A stretch of 38,406 bases of DNA from Phocaeicola plebeius (GTDB lineage: Bacteria > Bacteroidota > Bacteroidia > Bacteroidales > Bacteroidaceae). The position numbers and the translations under genes are program-made. Within the stretch, counting starts at the first letter, position 1, and each line of letters starts with the position of its first letter. The DNA lies in contig NZ_QSQT01000030.1 in assembly GCF_003437535.1 (NCBI RefSeq), forward strand, positions 1 through 38,406, in the 5' to 3' direction. Positions 15,041 through 22,525 of the stretch are shown here, piece by piece. The notes under the pieces were generated by a model. That model was given only the letters and a program-made list of their open reading frames with translations, did no database searches and was not told the DNA's origin.

Positions 15041-15933
15041 TTTACATACAATGAAGGAATAAACTTATGATGCTGCGACAACACATTGAGGGTCTGGAGT
15101 ACGACCGACAGGACAATCAGTCCTAGTCCTAAGTAGAAACTGAAGTTCAGGTCTTTGGCTTCCTGAAATATCAGCATGGCGCCGATGATGCTGTATATAG
15201 GCTCCAGGTTATAGCTCAAGTTGACCGTAAAGGCGGATATGACTTTCAGTACCTGAATCTGGAGGATATAAAGTCCCACGGTACACACCGAAGCCAGGCA
15301 AAGCAGGTAAATCAAATCCTGGGCGCCGGGCAGAATAGAGGAAACCGGAAAGTAATGCAAATAGGCCGGCAAGATGCAGGAGAGCCATAAGAAACCGCCC
15401 AGCATCTCGTAAAGCAGCATGGTGCTGGAGGTGTAGTTCACGGCTACCTTCTTGTTGACAATGGTAAACAGAGAAGCTAAAGCCGACGAAATGACTCCCA
15501 TACAGATATCCACCCGGTAGCGAGTGTCAAAATGGAATATCAGCACAATGCCCAGCACGGCTACCAGGCTGAACAGAATCTCTCGCAAGGAAATGCGGTG
15601 ACGATTGATGAGGGGCTCAAAGATGGCGGTAAAGATGCTCATCAGCGAAAGACAAACCACACCGATGGATACATTGGAGGCTTTGATACTTCCATAAAAA
15701 AATATCCAGTGCAAGGCCAACAGCAATCCCACAGAGCCAATCTTGGTTACATCGCCCAATGTCACTTTCCGCAGCTTTTTAAGAAACGAAAGCAGCAGGA
15801 AAAACATTACGGAGGCGAACATCATACGGTACCACACAAGCAGACCTTCATTCAGGGAAATCAGTTTTCCGAAAATCCCCGTTCCTCCGGCGATGAGAAT
15901 GGAAAGATGCAGTTTTATAAATGCTTCCTTCAT
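15028..15933 (-). CDS. EamA/DMT-family inner-membrane transporter
   Basis: The 301 residues from ATG 15933 form about ten hydrophobic helices in two repeats of five, the usual drug/metabolite transporter plan. Examples are LLLALHWIFFYGSIKASNVS in the first half, and the second repeat with a loop containing YNLEPIYSIIGAMLIFQE, the conserved EamA signature. A GTG further upstream (15984) would add 17 residues but lies within the preceding terminator hairpin, so ATG 15933 is preferred. The substrate cannot be inferred. It overlaps the RavA-like gene by 13 bases, so the three genes probably share a message. No TAnnTTTG was found upstream. Confidence 0.85.
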   Translation of the reverse strand: MKEAFIKLHLSILIAGGTGIFGKLISLNEGLLVWYRMMFASVMFFLLLSFLKKLRKVTLGDVTKIGSVGLLLALHWIFFYGSIKASNVSIGVVCLSLMSIFTAIFEPLINRHRISLREILFSLVAVLGIVLIFHFDTRYRVDICMGVISSALASLFTIVNKKVAVNYTSSTMLLYEMLGGFLWLSCILPAYLHYFPVSSILPGAQDLIYLLCLASVCTVGLYILQIQVLKVISAFTVNLSYNLEPIYSIIGAMLIFQEAKDLNFSFYLGLGLIVLSVVLQTLNVLSQHHKFIPSLYVKWKR

Positions 15934-15966
15934 ATAAAAAGAATCTAATGTGAACACAATACAAGA

Positions 15967-16009
15967 AAGCGAAGAACTCCTCACGTATGACCGGCGGAAT
16001 TCTTCGCTT
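15967..16009 (-). terminator. Terminator after the carboxylase operon
   Basis: AAGCGAAGAA (15967-15976) and TTCTTCGCTT (16000-16009) form a perfect 10-bp stem with a 23-base loop. On the minus strand it is followed by TCTTGTATTG. It is 35 bases past the carboxyltransferase stop and separates that operon from the EamA gene. Confidence 0.65.
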
Positions 16010-16043
16010 CTTCTTATTTATTATCTATACAATTGCTACCTGA

Positions 16044-17576
16044 TTACAGCGGCATGTTACCGTGTTTCTTCGGCGGATTGCTCTGGCTCTTGTTCTGAGT
16101 CATTTCCAATGCCTGAATCAGTTTATAGCGAGTATCCTTCGGAAGGATGATTTCATCGATGTAACCCTGTTCGGCTGCACGGTAAGGATTAGAGAATTTT
16201 TCCTTGTATTCTTCTACTGCCTTCGCTTTTTCTTCCGGAGTAGCCTTGCGGTACAGGATGTTTACGGCACCGTCGGCACCCATTACGGCGATTTCTGCAG
16301 TCGGGTAAGAGAAGTTTACATCGGCACCAATCGGCTTACTGTTCATTACGATGTAAGCACCACCGTAAGCCTTACGGGTAATTACGGTAATCTTAGGCAC
16401 TGTAGCTTCTGCGTACGCATACACAATCTTCGCTCCGTGACGGATGATACCGTTGTGTTCCTGTGTGCATCCCGGCAAGAAGCCTGGTACGTCTTCGAAA
16501 GTAACAATAGGAATATTGAAGCAGTCGCAGAAACGGATAAAGCGAGAAGCCTTGTCAGAAGCATCGATGTCGAGCACACCGGCCAGGTAAGCAGGCTGGT
16601 TGGCTACGATACCTACAGAACGTCCGCCCAGGCGAGCAAATCCTACCACGATGTTCTTGGCAAAGTGAGGCATCACTTCAAAGAAGTAGTGGTTGTCGAC
16701 TACCGGTTCGATGATGTTCTTGATGTCATACGGCATATTCGGATCATCCGGAATGACTGTCATCAGTGATTCTTCTGCACGGCGGATGTCGTCAGTGCAA
16801 GGAATCATCGGCGCATCTTCCATGTTGTTAGACGGAAGGAAGCTCAACAGTTCACGGATACTCATCAAAGTTTCTTCTTCAGTATCGCAAAGGAAGTGAG
16901 TTACACCGCTCTTGCTGCTGTGGGTATAAGCACCACCCAGTTCTTCCTTGTCCACTTCTTCGTGTGTCACGGCCTTCACTACGTCCGGACCAGTGATGAA
17001 CATGTGGCTCTTTTCCTTCACCATGAAGATGAAGTCGGTCAGTGCCGGAGAATAGCAGGCACCACCTGCACAAGGACCTAAGATGGCCGAAATCTGCGGA
17101 ATCACACCTGAAGCGATGGTATTCTGGTAGAAGATAGAAGCGTAACCTGAGATACTGCCTACACCTTCCTGGATACGTGCACCACCTGAGTCGTTCAAGG
17201 CAATCACCGGAGCACCGTTCTTCAATGCCAGTTCCTGCACTTTCACAATCTTCTGTGCACCTGTCGCACTCAGTGTACCGCCGTATACGGTGAAGTCGTA
17301 TGCATATACGTACACCAGACGTCCGTCAATCTTACCGTAACCACATACGATACCGTCACCCGGAATGTGATTCTTATCCATTCCGAAGTCTGTACAGTGA
17401 TGGATTACGAACTTGTCCATTTCATTGAACGTACCCTTATCGAGCAACATGTCGATACGTTCGCGGGCTGTCATGTGACCGTTGGCGTGCTGTCTTTCCA
17501 CGCGTTCTACGCCACCACCCTGAGAAGCAAGCTTATCCAGCTCCTCAAATTTCTTATATTGTTCTGCTGTTGTCAT
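16044..17576 (-). CDS. mmdA: Acyl-CoA carboxylase carboxyltransferase subunit (MmdA/PccB type)
   Basis: This subunit moves the carboxyl group between biotin and an acyl-CoA, most likely propionyl-/methylmalonyl-CoA. The 510 residues have the two crotonase-like halves of the family. The N-half has DSGGARIQEGVGSISGY and GPCAGGACYSPALTDF, with the acyl-CoA oxyanion-hole glycines. The C-half has GFLPGCTQEHNGIIRHGAK and KAYGGAYIVMNSKPIGAD. Length is normal. It is the last gene of a three-gene operon and overlaps the biotin-carrier stop as ATGA (17573-17576). No membrane decarboxylase subunit (MmdB-like) is nearby. The soluble trio therefore more likely acts as a propionyl-CoA carboxylase, or reversibly in the succinate-propionate pathway common in this order. 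The exact substrate is inferred. Confidence 0.88.
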   Translation of the reverse strand: MTTAEQYKKFEELDKLASQGGGVERVERQHANGHMTARERIDMLLDKGTFNEMDKFVIHHCTDFGMDKNHIPGDGIVCGYGKIDGRLVYVYAYDFTVYGGTLSATGAQKIVKVQELALKNGAPVIALNDSGGARIQEGVGSISGYASIFYQNTIASGVIPQISAILGPCAGGACYSPALTDFIFMVKEKSHMFITGPDVVKAVTHEEVDKEELGGAYTHSSKSGVTHFLCDTEEETLMSIRELLSFLPSNNMEDAPMIPCTDDIRRAEESLMTVIPDDPNMPYDIKNIIEPVVDNHYFFEVMPHFAKNIVVGFARLGGRSVGIVANQPAYLAGVLDIDASDKASRFIRFCDCFNIPIVTFEDVPGFLPGCTQEHNGIIRHGAKIVYAYAEATVPKITVITRKAYGGAYIVMNSKPIGADVNFSYPTAEIAVMGADGAVNILYRKATPEEKAKAVEEYKEKFSNPYRAAEQGYIDEIILPKDTRYKLIQALEMTQNKSQSNPPKKHGNMPL

Positions 17577-18094
17577 TGTTCGTCTTCTTTAATTACATCC
17601 AAAGTCATTATCACCTGATTGCTGTTGACAGAATCTCCTTCGTTTACCAGGATTTCCTTCACTACGCATTCGCTGTTTACCTTGTAGTTGCTCTGCATCT
17701 TCATAGCTTCAATCACTACTACGATGTCGCCAGCCTGCAGACGGTCACCTGCTTTCACCGGAATCTTGACTACCTTACCCGGCATCGGAGAAACAATCTT
17801 ATCCTGCTGTTTCTCGTCACCGCCCTTACGCATACGCAGGTATTTAGCCTGTGAATCGATGATGTCAATGTTGTATGACTGATAATGTGCATTTACAGTA
17901 TAGCTTTTTCCACCTTCCTTACGAATCAGTTCGGCATTGTACGACTTTCCTTCGTGCAGAATGGAGCAGCTACCATTTTCGGCCATCACGATGTCTACAT
18001 CGTATGGAACTCCGTCAATGGTCAACTGTACCTTGTTACCTTCTTTGCTGACCAATGTCACATCCGCAACTCTGTCTCCTATATGTATTTCCAT
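17573..18094 (-). CDS. Biotin carboxyl carrier protein of the acyl-CoA carboxylase
   Basis: This is the swinging arm that carries carboxybiotin between the carboxylase and carboxyltransferase subunits. The 173 residues have an N-terminal beta region (about 1-90), unlike the short Ala/Pro-rich linkers of fatty-acid BCCP, and a C-terminal biotinyl domain (about 98-172). The biotin attachment site is EAMKM at 129-133, with K132 modified. The MPGKVVKIPVKAGDRLQAGD segment precedes it, as in transcarboxylase and decarboxylase carriers. It lies 25 bases after the biotin carboxylase and overlaps the next start by 4 bases. Confidence 0.92.
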   Translation of the reverse strand: MEIHIGDRVADVTLVSKEGNKVQLTIDGVPYDVDIVMAENGSCSILHEGKSYNAELIRKEGGKSYTVNAHYQSYNIDIIDSQAKYLRMRKGGDEKQQDKIVSPMPGKVVKIPVKAGDRLQAGDIVVVIEAMKMQSNYKVNSECVVKEILVNEGDSVNSNQVIMTLDVIKEDEQ

Positions 18095-18119
18095 AATCTT
18101 CTACTTTAATTCAAAATAC

Positions 18120-19631
18120 TTAGATTCTCAGCACACCTTTTTTCAGGCCAAACTCACGCCAGCGGCTGATAGGACGGTTGTCGCTTGATGCTGACTTGTT
18201 TTCTTCCAGGTTCATCAGGTAGTCAATGTAAGCCGCAATCATGGCGATGTTTTCAGTTTCCTCTTCTTTCTGTCCGGCCCACTCACGCAGCATGTCCTGA
18301 TGTTTCGGGATAAACAATGTGTTGTAATGTCCTTCTACAAAATCGGGCACGTTCATGATGTGACGCAGGTAACCGATATTGGTCTTCAAACCGGTAATCT
18401 TGTATTCGTACAACACGCGACGCATACGTTCGATGGCGAATTCACGAGTAGTAGCCCATACAATCAGTTTACCAATCATCGGGTCATAGTAAATAGGAAT
18501 TTCGTAGCTTTCATACACATAGCTATCGATACGCACACCGATACCATTCGGCTCCATCAGCTGACGGATAACACCCGGTGAAGGCATAAAGTTGTTTTCA
18601 GAATCTTCTGCACAGATACGGCATTCGATGGCATGTCCGCGCTGTTTCAAATCTTCCTGTTTGAAGTGCAACGGCTCATTATTGGCTACACGAAGCTGTT
18701 CTTTTACCAAGTCTACACCTACCACTTCTTCTGTAATAGGATGTTCTACCTGCAAACGGGTATTCATTTCCAGGAAGTAGAAATTGCGGTGCTTGTCGAC
18801 CAGGAATTCAATCGTACCGGCTCCTTTATAGTGTACAGCCTTAGCCGCAGCCACAGCTGCCTCACCCATTTTCTGACGCAATTCAGGAGTTACGAAAGGA
18901 GAAGGAGTTTCTTCTACGATTTTCTGGTTACGACGCTGGATAGAACATTCGCGTTCAAACAAGTGTACGGCATTTCCGAAATTATCTCCTAAAATCTGGA
19001 ATTCGATATGATGTGGTTCTTCCACAAATTTCTCCAGATAAACGGTATCGTCACCAAAAGAAGACATAGATTCAGAACGGGCTGTATTGTATGCTTCTTC
19101 CACTTCATCCTCGCTATGAATCAGACGCATACCTTTACCACCGCCTCCCATAGAAGCTTTCAGCATGACCGGATAACCGATTTTGTTACAGATTTCCTTA
19201 GCCTCTTCTACACTCTGCAACGGCTGTTCTGTACCCGGAACGACCGGCACTCCAGCTGCAATCATGTGTTTACGGGCAGAAATCTTGTCACCCATCGCAT
19301 CCATCGTTTCAGGATCCGGACCAATAAAAATGATACCTTCCTGACGGCAACGGCGTGCAAATTCTGAATTTTCAGACAAGAAGCCATATCCCGGATGAAT
19401 AGCATCTACTCCATGACGTTTTGCAGCCATGATAATTTTATCTATGTTCAGATAACTTTCGCGAGATGCTGCCGGACCTATCAGGCAAGCCTCATCTGCA
19501 TAAAGTACGTGGCGAGCCGTTCTGTCGGCTTCGGAAAAAACTGCTACGGTACGGATACCCATTTCACGGCAAGAACGCATCACGCGCACAGCAATTTCAC
19601 CACGGTTAGCGATTAATACTTTGTGTATCAT
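18120..19631 (-). CDS. accC: Biotin carboxylase subunit of the acyl-CoA carboxylase
   Basis: The enzyme carboxylates the biotin of the carrier protein using ATP and bicarbonate. The 503 residues start KVLIANRGEIAVRVMRSCRE (N-terminal domain). The ATP-grasp domain has the glycine loop KASMGGGGKGMR at about 160-171 and a catalytic segment with EMNTRLQVEHPITE. The C-terminal domain has HAIECRICAEDSENNFMPSP. It is about 50 residues longer than the classic 449-residue AccC; the extra C-terminal part (EEETENIAMIAAYIDYL and a basic tail) may dock the partner subunits. It is the first gene of the operon, with a promoter candidate at 19748-19755. Confidence 0.92.
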   Translation of the reverse strand: MIHKVLIANRGEIAVRVMRSCREMGIRTVAVFSEADRTARHVLYADEACLIGPAASRESYLNIDKIIMAAKRHGVDAIHPGYGFLSENSEFARRCRQEGIIFIGPDPETMDAMGDKISARKHMIAAGVPVVPGTEQPLQSVEEAKEICNKIGYPVMLKASMGGGGKGMRLIHSEDEVEEAYNTARSESMSSFGDDTVYLEKFVEEPHHIEFQILGDNFGNAVHLFERECSIQRRNQKIVEETPSPFVTPELRQKMGEAAVAAAKAVHYKGAGTIEFLVDKHRNFYFLEMNTRLQVEHPITEEVVGVDLVKEQLRVANNEPLHFKQEDLKQRGHAIECRICAEDSENNFMPSPGVIRQLMEPNGIGVRIDSYVYESYEIPIYYDPMIGKLIVWATTREFAIERMRRVLYEYKITGLKTNIGYLRHIMNVPDFVEGHYNTLFIPKHQDMLREWAGQKEEETENIAMIAAYIDYLMNLEENKSASSDNRPISRWREFGLKKGVLRI

Positions 19632-19665
19632 GCTTTATGTTTTAATAATGATTTCTTTTGATGCC

Positions 19666-19685
19666 GGACTATTCTCATATAGTCC
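19666..19685. promoter_or_regulatory. Short inverted repeat in the leader of the carboxylase operon
   Basis: GGACTAT (19666-19672) and ATAGTCC (19679-19685) are perfect 7-bp arms around TCTCAT, 35-54 bases upstream of the biotin carboxylase start and downstream of the proposed promoter. It could be an operator or an RNA hairpin in the leader. Chance cannot be excluded. Confidence 0.35.
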
Positions 19686-19747
19686 AATAAACTGAGCATC
19701 TGCATGCCCCTCATAGTCGATTCGGCACAAATGCCCCAAAAACTGTG

Positions 19748-19755
19748 CAAAAATA
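19748..19755 (-). promoter_or_regulatory. Bacteroidetes-type promoter (-7 element) of the carboxylase operon
   Basis: The minus strand reads TATTTTTG, a match to TAnnTTTG, placed directly after the preceding terminator and 117 bases before the start codon. The implied leader is about 110 bases and contains the inverted repeat at 19666-19685. Confidence 0.5.
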
Positions 19756-19798
19756 GCAAAAAAAGAGACACCGTTCCAACGAATGTCTCTTTTTTTGC
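19756..19798 (-). terminator. Terminator after the metallophosphoesterase gene
   Basis: GCAAAAAAAGAGACA (19756-19770) pairs perfectly over 15 bases with TGTCTCTTTTTTTGC (19784-19798). Both strands then read into T-runs, so it may work in either direction. It lies 115 bases after the leftward metallophosphoesterase stop. Confidence 0.8.
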
Positions 19799-19912
19799 CA
19801 AATTGCTACTCTTTCCCTCAAAAATACCTAAAAATGAGGAGAGGATTATCTATTTTAAAACAATAACGCAAAGTCGAGTTTGCAAAATAATGGAAACAGG
19901 CAGAAAGCCACA

Positions 19913-20863
19913 TTAACGGGTCTGTCTTACTGTATGCAACACTTTGCCTTCCTTATTAATCATATACAGGCACAATTCTTTCTTATCGGCAGAAATCAAA
20001 GAGAAACCTGTTTCTCCGCTACAGAACACAGTGCCTTCTACAGCTTTCACCTTGCGGCTCAAAGATGCGGAAGTGTTCACTACATAATCTATCTTGCTTC
20101 CTGCTTTGCGTATATGCTGGAAGTTATGGATATGTCCGCACAAATACATATTTACATTGTTATGCTTGCGCAAAATACTGTCTACCCGTTTTTCCATATC
20201 CAGGCGTTCCGAATCATTCTTGTCTGTATCCGCATAAATAGGATGGTGACCCACAACCAGCACCCAGTCTTCTTTGGCAGATGTCAGTACAGAATCCAAC
20301 CATGCCAACTGCTTGTCCATATCTTGCTTGCATGCATCCGGATACTTTTCCGTATCCTTACGGTATTTATCCAACAGAGGGGCTGTGTCAATCATTACCA
20401 GGCGCACCGTAATATCATCGTTCTCCAGCACCTTTGTGTAATAACGTGCCGGCATCTCCCAACGGGCACTCACCTGACTATAATCCAATACAGCCTGCGT
20501 ATTACCACGATATTCATGATTACCCAATATAGGATACCATGGAATCATCAGTTCCGGATGGCTGTACACCAGTTCGTAGTTGGTCATCCACAACGGATCG
20601 TTTACACTGCGTACGCCTTCAAAGTGATGCACATCGCCGGCTGCTACCACTGCTTCAATATCTACATTCTCTGCCATCTGACCCATCAATTCGGCGATAG
20701 GTTTCTGGTCGTAATATCCATTACGGCCCAAATCATTTGCCAGATAAAAATTCAAGGGTTTCTCTAATGCCTTCCATTCTGAAGGACCTTGTGCAAAAAC
20801 TGCCCATACCGATAAAAGCAGACAACATGTACAGAAAATTCTTTTTAATGAAATCATAATCAT
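19913..20863 (-). CDS. Secreted calcineurin-like metallophosphoesterase (purple/tartrate-resistant acid phosphatase type)
   Basis: This enzyme releases phosphate from esters using a di-metal centre in the periplasm or at the surface. From ATG 20863 (or 20857) it has 317 residues: a signal peptide (ISLKRIFCTCCLLLSVWAVFAQ) and then the metal ligands in order, ANDLGRNG (about 42-49), AAGDVHH (about 75-80, D77), LGNHEYRG, VVGHHPIYAD and CGHIHNF. GNHE and GHxH are hallmarks of the family. A longer frame beginning at 20971 is ruled out because the -7 promoter at 20895-20902 lies inside it and the added residues hide the signal peptide. It follows the TonB receptor/lipoprotein unit but has its own promoter and terminator. 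Its proximity to a histidine acid phosphatase suggests a shared phosphate-scavenging role. Confidence 0.9.
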   Translation of the reverse strand: MIMISLKRIFCTCCLLLSVWAVFAQGPSEWKALEKPLNFYLANDLGRNGYYDQKPIAELMGQMAENVDIEAVVAAGDVHHFEGVRSVNDPLWMTNYELVYSHPELMIPWYPILGNHEYRGNTQAVLDYSQVSARWEMPARYYTKVLENDDITVRLVMIDTAPLLDKYRKDTEKYPDACKQDMDKQLAWLDSVLTSAKEDWVLVVGHHPIYADTDKNDSERLDMEKRVDSILRKHNNVNMYLCGHIHNFQHIRKAGSKIDYVVNTSASLSRKVKAVEGTVFCSGETGFSLISADKKELCLYMINKEGKVLHTVRQTR

Positions 20864-20894
20864 TTTAGTTTTATCAATTATTTGTTTGTTGTTG

Positions 20895-20902
20895 CAAAGG
20901 TA
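20895..20902 (-). promoter_or_regulatory. Bacteroidetes-type promoter (-7 element) of the metallophosphoesterase gene
   Basis: The minus strand reads TACCTTTG, matching TAnnTTTG, 31 bases before ATG 20863. It also decides the start codon, since the longer frame would begin upstream of transcription. Confidence 0.65.
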
Positions 20903-20955
20903 AATCCCAATTCTGAATAAAATCAGGAAAACTCCTCTGCTGAAAGTTTTCAAAA

Positions 20956-20988
20956 AATAAGTCCGAAACAAGAATGTCCGGACTTATT
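20956..20988 (-). terminator. Terminator after the beta-helix lipoprotein gene
   Basis: AATAAGTCCG (20956-20965) and CGGACTTATT (20979-20988) form a perfect 10-bp stem with a 13-base loop. On the minus strand TTTTTG follows. It is 58 bases past the lipoprotein stop. Confidence 0.75.
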
Positions 20989-21046
20989 CGTCTAAGGAAA
21001 AATGCAGTTTCACAACTGCCTTAACAAAACCTAGAAAAGGATTTTA

Positions 21047-22477
21047 TTATTTTGTACCGTATGCTCCGAAGCGAGCTTCCACTTTCGGAGAGGTATAAGT
21101 TTTTCCGTTTACTGTCAAACCTGATGTACCGAAATAAGGTTGCATAGTAGCATCATTACCATTGTAAGCACCAGTCAGTACCGGTGAGCCAGCCTGTACA
21201 TGGAAATCCCACGCGTCCTGATATACATAATCGGTCAAACCTACTTCATTAATCGGATAGTTTACGAATTTCGGATCATTAGTAGCACATGCCTCCTGTG
21301 TCTTTGTAATTACACTGTGTGCATCTACCACTCCTTCATTATAATCTTCATGCGCATAAGCATATCCTTCCCAAGAGTAAGCCACACCAGACTCATCTGC
21401 AAACACTACGTCACTTTTCTGTGTACCTGAAGCATAGTAGTTATAGTCAATAACTGACTTATCATTGTATCCTTCTTCCGGATCATTTGGAATGTCGAAG
21501 CTAGGAGTCATCGCTCTGAACTTACAGTTCACCATCAGGTTATTGAACACATTGGCCAAGGCATTCTTTTCTACATACACGCCACCGCCTTTTTCACCGT
21601 CACGACGCCATCCTGCATTGATAATGGTATTGTTGTATGCCTGGATTTTTGCCAAAGCACGTGTATCACTCTGACCTGAGCTGGAGAGTTTCAAACCGTT
21701 AGTGTTCGGGCTGAACATGACGTTTCCAGCTACATCGACCACACATCCTGCTTTTACGTTCACAGCTTCTGCGCCATCATATCCGTTTGCAGCAAACACA
21801 TTGTTAGCGATGATGGCATTTCCACCCATCAAATAAATACCATCTGACCAACCGTTGCGCAATACAGAGTTGGTAATGACATAATGTCCATTGATGTTAT
21901 TGGTGGTAATCTGCGGATAGGCATCGTCTCCAGCAGTATACACTTCAGATGCAGCAGCAGGAGAACCTTCCACAACCTGACCTCCTGTGTATTCAATGAT
22001 TGTATGGTCAATCAGCATTTCTTCACAAGTGGATGAAGCCACAATACCTCCCCAGAGACCTGCAAAAATATTTTCTTTTGTACGTTCATCTTCTGGAACA
22101 GAGAACAAGATAGGCTTTTCGGCAGTACCTTCACAATACAAGTTTCCATTTACGGTAAATTCTACCGGAACATGATTGGCTCCTACTCCTGCTGTACTTA
22201 CAATGATTTTCACACCTTCCTTGATTACAAGGCTTTTACCTTCGGGCACTGTGTAATGGTTGGTCAGATTTACTATCGTATCTGCAGGCCAGACAATGAT
22301 GCTGTCAGTTGTCTCTCCATTTCCACCATCGGCATTTTCATCGTTATTTCCATCGTCATTGTTTCCGGGAGTCTCAGTTCCATCCCCGTTTGCAATCGGG
22401 TCTTCTTCTGTACAAGCTGCCATAAAAGACAATGCTACCAGAGCCGTGCCGGCCAACAAATAATTTTTCAGTTTCAT
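21047..22477 (-). CDS. Surface-exposed lipoprotein with a right-handed parallel beta-helix
   Basis: The 476 residues begin with a lipoprotein signal ending in FMAAC (Cys22). An acidic, Gly/Asn-rich tether follows (TEEDP, then repeated G-D-N-E), consistent with the Bacteroidetes surface-lipoprotein export signal. From about residue 60 the sequence is a series of short beta-strand repeats: an N-terminal cap with VPEGKSLVIKEGVKIIVSTA, then rungs such as VITNSVLRNGWSDGIYLMGG and NAIIANNVFAANGYDGAEAV. This is the look of a pectate-lyase-like beta-helix, but I see no identifiable catalytic residues, so it is more likely a binding protein. It starts 48 bases after the TonB receptor with no promoter or terminator between, and probably takes the place SusD has in glycan systems. 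Confidence 0.82.
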   Translation of the reverse strand: MKLKNYLLAGTALVALSFMAACTEEDPIANGDGTETPGNNDDGNNDENADGGNGETTDSIIVWPADTIVNLTNHYTVPEGKSLVIKEGVKIIVSTAGVGANHVPVEFTVNGNLYCEGTAEKPILFSVPEDERTKENIFAGLWGGIVASSTCEEMLIDHTIIEYTGGQVVEGSPAAASEVYTAGDDAYPQITTNNINGHYVITNSVLRNGWSDGIYLMGGNAIIANNVFAANGYDGAEAVNVKAGCVVDVAGNVMFSPNTNGLKLSSSGQSDTRALAKIQAYNNTIINAGWRRDGEKGGGVYVEKNALANVFNNLMVNCKFRAMTPSFDIPNDPEEGYNDKSVIDYNYYASGTQKSDVVFADESGVAYSWEGYAYAHEDYNEGVVDAHSVITKTQEACATNDPKFVNYPINEVGLTDYVYQDAWDFHVQAGSPVLTGAYNGNDATMQPYFGTSGLTVNGKTYTSPKVEARFGAYGTK

Positions 22478-22525
22478 TTTGTAATAATTTAGAAATGTTA
22501 GTCAATATAGTTCTTTATCTCTTTA

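Noticed and set aside
15934..15984. A GTG start adding 17 residues to the EamA transporter
   Set aside because: It lies in the terminator stem of the preceding operon; ATG 15933 gives a normal N-terminus for the family.
20864..20971. A longer N-terminus for the metallophosphoesterase starting at 20971
   Set aside because: The TACCTTTG promoter at 20895-20902 lies inside it, a terminator stem overlaps its beginning, and the shorter start exposes a good signal peptide.
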